Source of the DNA: Planctomycetota bacterium
GTDB lineage: Bacteria; Planctomycetota; UBA1135; GCA-002686595
DNA: 33,692 nucleotides
Assembly (NCBI GenBank): GCA_029259595.1
Contig: JAJDEW010000014.1
Coordinates: 1-33,692, forward strand
Direction of reading: 5' to 3'
Shown: piece by piece, positions 31,007-33,692 of the stretch
How the letters are laid out: each line of letters begins with the position of its first letter
Numbering within the stretch: the first letter of the stretch is position 1
The notes under the pieces: generated by a model
The model's input: only the letters and a program-made list of their open reading frames with translations
What the model was told of the DNA's origin: nothing
Database searches by the model: none
Translations under genes and position numbers: made by a program

Positions 31007-33148
31007 ATGTCCGCATCTCGTCTGCTTCTCGGGCTCGTCCTCGTCCTGCTCGTGGGGCTGGGCGCCTTCTTCGTCCTCGAGGACGGTCGTGTCGATCCCG
31101 GGGCCCTCGACGGTCAGGCCGCCACGACGCCCGGATCGCGATCGCAGGAATCGGCCGATCTCACGACGCCTCCACGCGCCGGCGCGACCGCGCCGCGCCA
31201 GGCGGGAGAGGGGATGACGACGGTCGCCTTCGAGCCGGGCGAGGCGCGCGTCGCGGGACGCGTCCTCCTCACGGATACCCAGCCCGTCGCGGACGCGCTC
31301 GTCGAGGTCTGGACGCGACCTCTGGCGAGCTGGGGTGTGCCCGATTTCGAGGCCTCGGCCTGGCGCGAACGGGTCGCCGCGGTCCGCACCGATGCCGGCG
31401 GGCGCTTCGACCTCGCCGTGCCCGGCGACCGCGTGCTCGACCTCGTCGTGCGCCATGACGTGGCCTTGGCTCCGGTGCTGCGCGACGTCCTGCCGGGCTC
31501 CGAGGTGCTGCTCATCGCCGGCGAGCCCGCCGACTTGCGCGGCATCGTCGTCGACGCCAAGGGCGCACCGCTCGTCGGGGCACGGATCTTCGGCTGGGAG
31601 CCGAACGGCTTCGGTCGAGTCTTCGACGAGCGCCCCGTCTTCGCGAACGGCACCTTCCTCGTGGAGGACCTGGCGCCGGGGCGGCTGGTCGTCGAGGTCC
31701 GCCAGGGACCGGACGTCATCGCGGTGCGGCCGGTCGAGCTCGCGAACGGGGGCGGTCCGCGGCTCGAGCTGCGCGCCAAGTCCAGGCGCTCGCTCACGGG
31801 CTACGTCCTGGCGGCGGGGAGCGAGACGCCGCTCGAAGGCGCTCGGGTCGGCCTGGACTGGACGCTGCGCAACTCCGTGACGACAGGGCCCGACGGCCGC
31901 TTCACGTTGGAGCGAACACCCGGGCTCACCACCGAGCTCGTGGTCGAAGCGCAGGGCTACGGCCGAGCCGAGTTCGATGTCGAAGGCGACGGCCCGGTGC
32001 GCGTCGAGCTCGAGCCGGGGCGGACCGTGACCGGTCGCCTGGTCGACGGCGAAGGCGGAGCGCTGGTCGGAGCGTACGTGGGTGCTGGCGCCGCGCGGGC
32101 GGACGGAGGCGGGCTCGATTGGAAGGCCGTTCGAAGCGGCTCCGACGGAACCTTCGTCTTGCGCGACCTGCGCTCGGATGGCGCCCATTCGCTGTTCGTG
32201 CGCGCGCCCGGCTACGGCACGCGCGTTCTCGACCTGCCCGCCGTCGAACGCTTCGACGCCGGCGGGCTCGTGCTCTCGCCCGGTCGACGCGTCCTGGGGC
32301 AGGCCACCGATGAACAGGGTCACCCGTACGAGACTGCGACGATCGTGTTGCGAGGAGCGGAAGTCGAGCGCACGCAGGCCTTCGCGGGCCGAGAGCCCGA
32401 CCGACCGCTCGCCCTGGGGCCTGCTCGCAGCGCTGCGCTCGACGCGTTCGTAGCGACGCGCAGGCTGCCCCCCGATGCGCAGGGCCGCTTTGCCTTCGAC
32501 GATGTCGCCGCCGGGAACTACGAGCTCGTGCTCCGCGTCAGAGACAAGGACCTGGCCACCGTGGCCGTGAACGTCGGCCCGAACCGCGATCCCGTTCCGA
32601 CTTTTCTCGTCGCGCCCGCGCAGACCGTGCTCGACGGGATCGTTCGGGATCCGCTCGGCCGTCCGGCGCACGGCTCGCTCGTGCTCCTGGCGGGGACGGC
32701 GCGCGCGCGCCCCGTCGACGCGAACGGGCACTTTCGCTTCCACGACATCGACGGCGGTTCGCTCCGGGTGATCGTTCTGCCTCCGGCGGCGAGCGACGCC
32801 CAGGTCCTCGCGCCCCGCTTCATTCCCGCCAGGCGGGGAGCGGCGCTCGACCTCACCCTTCAACGTCCGGTGCCCCTCGAGGGCCGCGTCCTGGGGGTCG
32901 ATGGGGCGAGCGCCCCGCCCGCGCTCGTTCTGGCCCATTCGGCCCGGGGCGAATTCCTGGCGTCGACCGTGGTGCGCAGCGATGGTTCGTTCACGCTCGC
33001 GGTGCCGCCCGACGCGAGTCCACGCCTGACGGCCATCGCGACCGCGGGTCTCGCCTTTCCCGCCCTGGAGTGGCGCCGAGCCCGCGTGCGCGCCCAGGCC
33101 GAGCGCGCGGACCTCGGGACGATCGTCCTGCGGCTTGCGGCGCGCTAG
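31007..33148 (+). CDS. Membrane-anchored protein with serial carboxypeptidase-regulatory-like domains
   Basis: The 713-residue protein has an uncleaved signal anchor (LLLGLVLVLLVGLGAFFVL, about residues 6-24) and a Pro/Thr/Gln linker. About seven beta-sandwich domains of 70-90 residues follow, of carboxypeptidase-regulatory-like/CNA-B type. Each starts with a [VL]xGxVxDxxGxP-like strand (VAGRVLLTDTQPVADALVEV, LRGIVVDAKGAPLVGARI, VTGRLVDGEGGALVGAYV, LDGIVRDPLGRPAHGSLV, LEGRVLGVDGASAPPALV) and then a DGxF turn (TDAGGRFDL, SDGTFVLRDL, ANGHFRFHDI). It is probably periplasmic or surface-exposed. ATG at 31007 (GGAG five bases upstream) is preferred to ATG at 30986. The TAG stop lies in the first of three GCTAGC units that begin the 3' repeat. 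Confidence 0.85.
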   Translation: MSASRLLLGLVLVLLVGLGAFFVLEDGRVDPGALDGQAATTPGSRSQESADLTTPPRAGATAPRQAGEGMTTVAFEPGEARVAGRVLLTDTQPVADALVEVWTRPLASWGVPDFEASAWRERVAAVRTDAGGRFDLAVPGDRVLDLVVRHDVALAPVLRDVLPGSEVLLIAGEPADLRGIVVDAKGAPLVGARIFGWEPNGFGRVFDERPVFANGTFLVEDLAPGRLVVEVRQGPDVIAVRPVELANGGGPRLELRAKSRRSLTGYVLAAGSETPLEGARVGLDWTLRNSVTTGPDGRFTLERTPGLTTELVVEAQGYGRAEFDVEGDGPVRVELEPGRTVTGRLVDGEGGALVGAYVGAGAARADGGGLDWKAVRSGSDGTFVLRDLRSDGAHSLFVRAPGYGTRVLDLPAVERFDAGGLVLSPGRRVLGQATDEQGHPYETATIVLRGAEVERTQAFAGREPDRPLALGPARSAALDAFVATRRLPPDAQGRFAFDDVAAGNYELVLRVRDKDLATVAVNVGPNRDPVPTFLVAPAQTVLDGIVRDPLGRPAHGSLVLLAGTARARPVDANGHFRFHDIDGGSLRVIVLPPAASDAQVLAPRFIPARRGAALDLTLQRPVPLEGRVLGVDGASAPPALVLAHSARGEFLASTVVRSDGSFTLAVPPDASPRLTAIATAGLAFPALEWRRARVRAQAERADLGTIVLRLAAR

Positions 33149-33161
33149 CGCTAGCGCTAGC
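33144..33161. repeat. Three tandem GCTAGC hexamers overlapping the stop codon
   Basis: Bases 33144-33161 are three perfect GCTAGC units, an 18-bp palindrome. The TAG of the first is the stop codon (33146-33148). Because the unit is six bases, each later TAG (33152, 33158) is in the same frame, giving three in-frame stops in a row. The other copy, at the S41 gene end (137-144), has a single CGCTAGC. This looks like expansion of a short palindrome within the intergenic repeat. Confidence 0.85.
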
Positions 33162-33253
33162 AGCCAGATGAAAAAGTCATCCGGCGCGCTGCACGCGTCC
33201 GGAAAGCCCGGCCGGCACACGAGAGCCTCGCCGGACCCTCGAATTCGCCTGCG
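33153..33253 (+). repeat. Intergenic repeat, full right-hand copy
   Basis: In order it contains AGCGCTAGCAGCC, a hairpin (CCAGATGA at 33164-33171 pairs with TCATCCGG at 33177-33184, one mismatch, loop AAAAG), a GC-rich block almost identical to bases 1-50, and ATTCGCCTGCG (33243-33253) shared with bases 60-70. It begins at the stop codon of the 713-residue gene. The hairpin next to a stop codon suggests a terminator or mRNA-end structure; a REP/BIME-like dispersed element is the alternative. The remaining 130 bp to the hutH start holds no gene I can support. Confidence 0.8.
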
Positions 33254-33383
33254 ATTCCAGCTGCCTTTCCGCAAGGGTTGCCGAAGCCCTGGCATCCGAG
33301 GCGCGTTCTCGACGGATTCCCTGGCCTGAATCCGCGCGGCGAGGCCGAGACGCCGGCGCTGCGCGAGGCTACCCTACGCGGCG

Positions 33384-33692
33384 ATGGCCAGTCTGCACCT
33401 CACCGGAAGCGCTCTCACGCCCGAGGCGCTCGCCCCCGTCTTTCGGGGCGAGTCCGTCACGCTCCACATCGACAAGACGACGAAGAAGCGGGTCGCCCGC
33501 GCCCGCGCGCTGGTCGATGCGTGCGTCGAGCGCGGCGACGCCGTGTACGGCCTGACGACCGGTTTCGGTCGCCTGAAGAACGTGGCGATCGCACAGAAGG
33601 ACCTGGCGGAGCTCCAGAAGAACCTGGTCCTGTCGCACTGCTGCGGGGTGGGCGAGCCGATGCCGCTCGAAGAGGTGCGGGCCGTGCAGGTC
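33384..33692 (+). CDS. hutH: Histidine ammonia-lyase, N-terminal part (cut by window edge)
   Basis: The visible 103 residues match the start of the HAL/PAL aromatic ammonia-lyase family. They include VYGLTTGFGRLKNV, which holds the loop bearing the conserved Tyr and Gly residues (about residues 53-66), and QKNLVLSHCCGVGEPM. HAL eliminates ammonia from histidine to give urocanate, the first step of histidine catabolism, in the cytoplasm. The MIO-forming Ala-Ser-Gly lies beyond the window and cannot be checked, so phenylalanine or tyrosine ammonia-lyase is not excluded, although the SH-x-x-GVGEP segment is HAL-like. ATG at 33384; no Shine-Dalgarno sequence is evident. It follows the intergenic repeat by 130 bp. 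Confidence 0.88.
   Translation, partial: MASLHLTGSALTPEALAPVFRGESVTLHIDKTTKKRVARARALVDACVERGDAVYGLTTGFGRLKNVAIAQKDLAELQKNLVLSHCCGVGEPMPLEEVRAVQV

Noticed and set aside
1..33253. The end repeats as attachment sites or IS ends of a 33-kb mobile element
   Set aside because: No integrase, transposase or mobility gene lies between them, the copies sit at gene stop codons, and a third copy is inverted.
30653..33295. 880-residue open frame on the minus strand
   Set aside because: Only its last 69 residues look like a protein. The rest is antisense to the carboxypeptidase-regulatory-like gene.

Overview
The window is GC-rich DNA (roughly 70 percent by eye), densely coding, and carries at least 28 protein genes and one tRNA. 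Many products are large exported proteins: FG-GAP repeat proteins, a PKD/Calx-beta protein, a metalloprotease, a PEGA-type protein and a carboxypeptidase-regulatory-like protein. They sit beside envelope glycosyltransferases, an LPS-kinase-like protein and an alkaline-phosphatase/sulfatase-superfamily lipoprotein. This mix, the many starts without a Shine-Dalgarno sequence and the recurrent C-terminal domain suggest a Planctomycetota-like Gram-negative bacterium. That placement is inference from gene content; no rRNA or marker gene is present. No IS element, integrase, phage module or CRISPR array was seen.

Layout. 0-0.15 kb: a head-to-head pair of copies of an intergenic repeat. 0.14-2.8 kb: a GT4 glycosyltransferase and an S41 peptidase, translationally coupled on the minus strand. 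3.1-8.2 kb: envelope genes on alternating strands: a helical-repeat exported protein, a Kdo/WaaP-type kinase, a sulfatase-fold lipoprotein, a WaaG-like glycosyltransferase and a lipoprotein. 8.4-9.6 kb: a secreted protein ending at a strong hairpin shared with the convergent 1056-residue DUF4388/TM/PEGA/propeller protein (9.7-12.8 kb). 13.0-15.5 kb: a minus-strand run of outer-membrane barrel, ThiF/MoeB-type E1 enzyme and MocA-type nucleotidyltransferase. 15.6 kb: tRNA-His. 15.9-19.8 kb: FG-GAP protein, zinc metalloprotease and low-molecular-weight tyrosine phosphatase, all on the plus strand.

19.8-26.3 kb is a minus-strand block. Its core is a tightly overlapping operon of a GcvT-family protein and two PYROXD2-type FAD oxidoreductases, with a small membrane protein on each side and a methyltransferase downstream. 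26.4-33.1 kb: a GH113-like TIM-barrel protein, a 1011-residue FG-GAP/PKD/Calx-beta protein, a small Cys-rich protein and a 713-residue protein with serial carboxypeptidase-regulatory-like domains. The last 0.3 kb is the start of histidine ammonia-lyase (hutH), cut by the window edge.

Three points stand out. First, a repeat of about 85 bp follows gene 3' ends. Its copies at the two window ends match at 49 of 50 positions, and its GCTAGC unit supplies the stop codon of two unrelated genes. Second, the GcvT/PYROXD2/PYROXD2 operon with its two small membrane proteins looks like an uncharacterised redox/one-carbon module. Third, three secreted proteins of different N-terminal architecture end in a related C-terminal domain that may be an export or anchoring tag.
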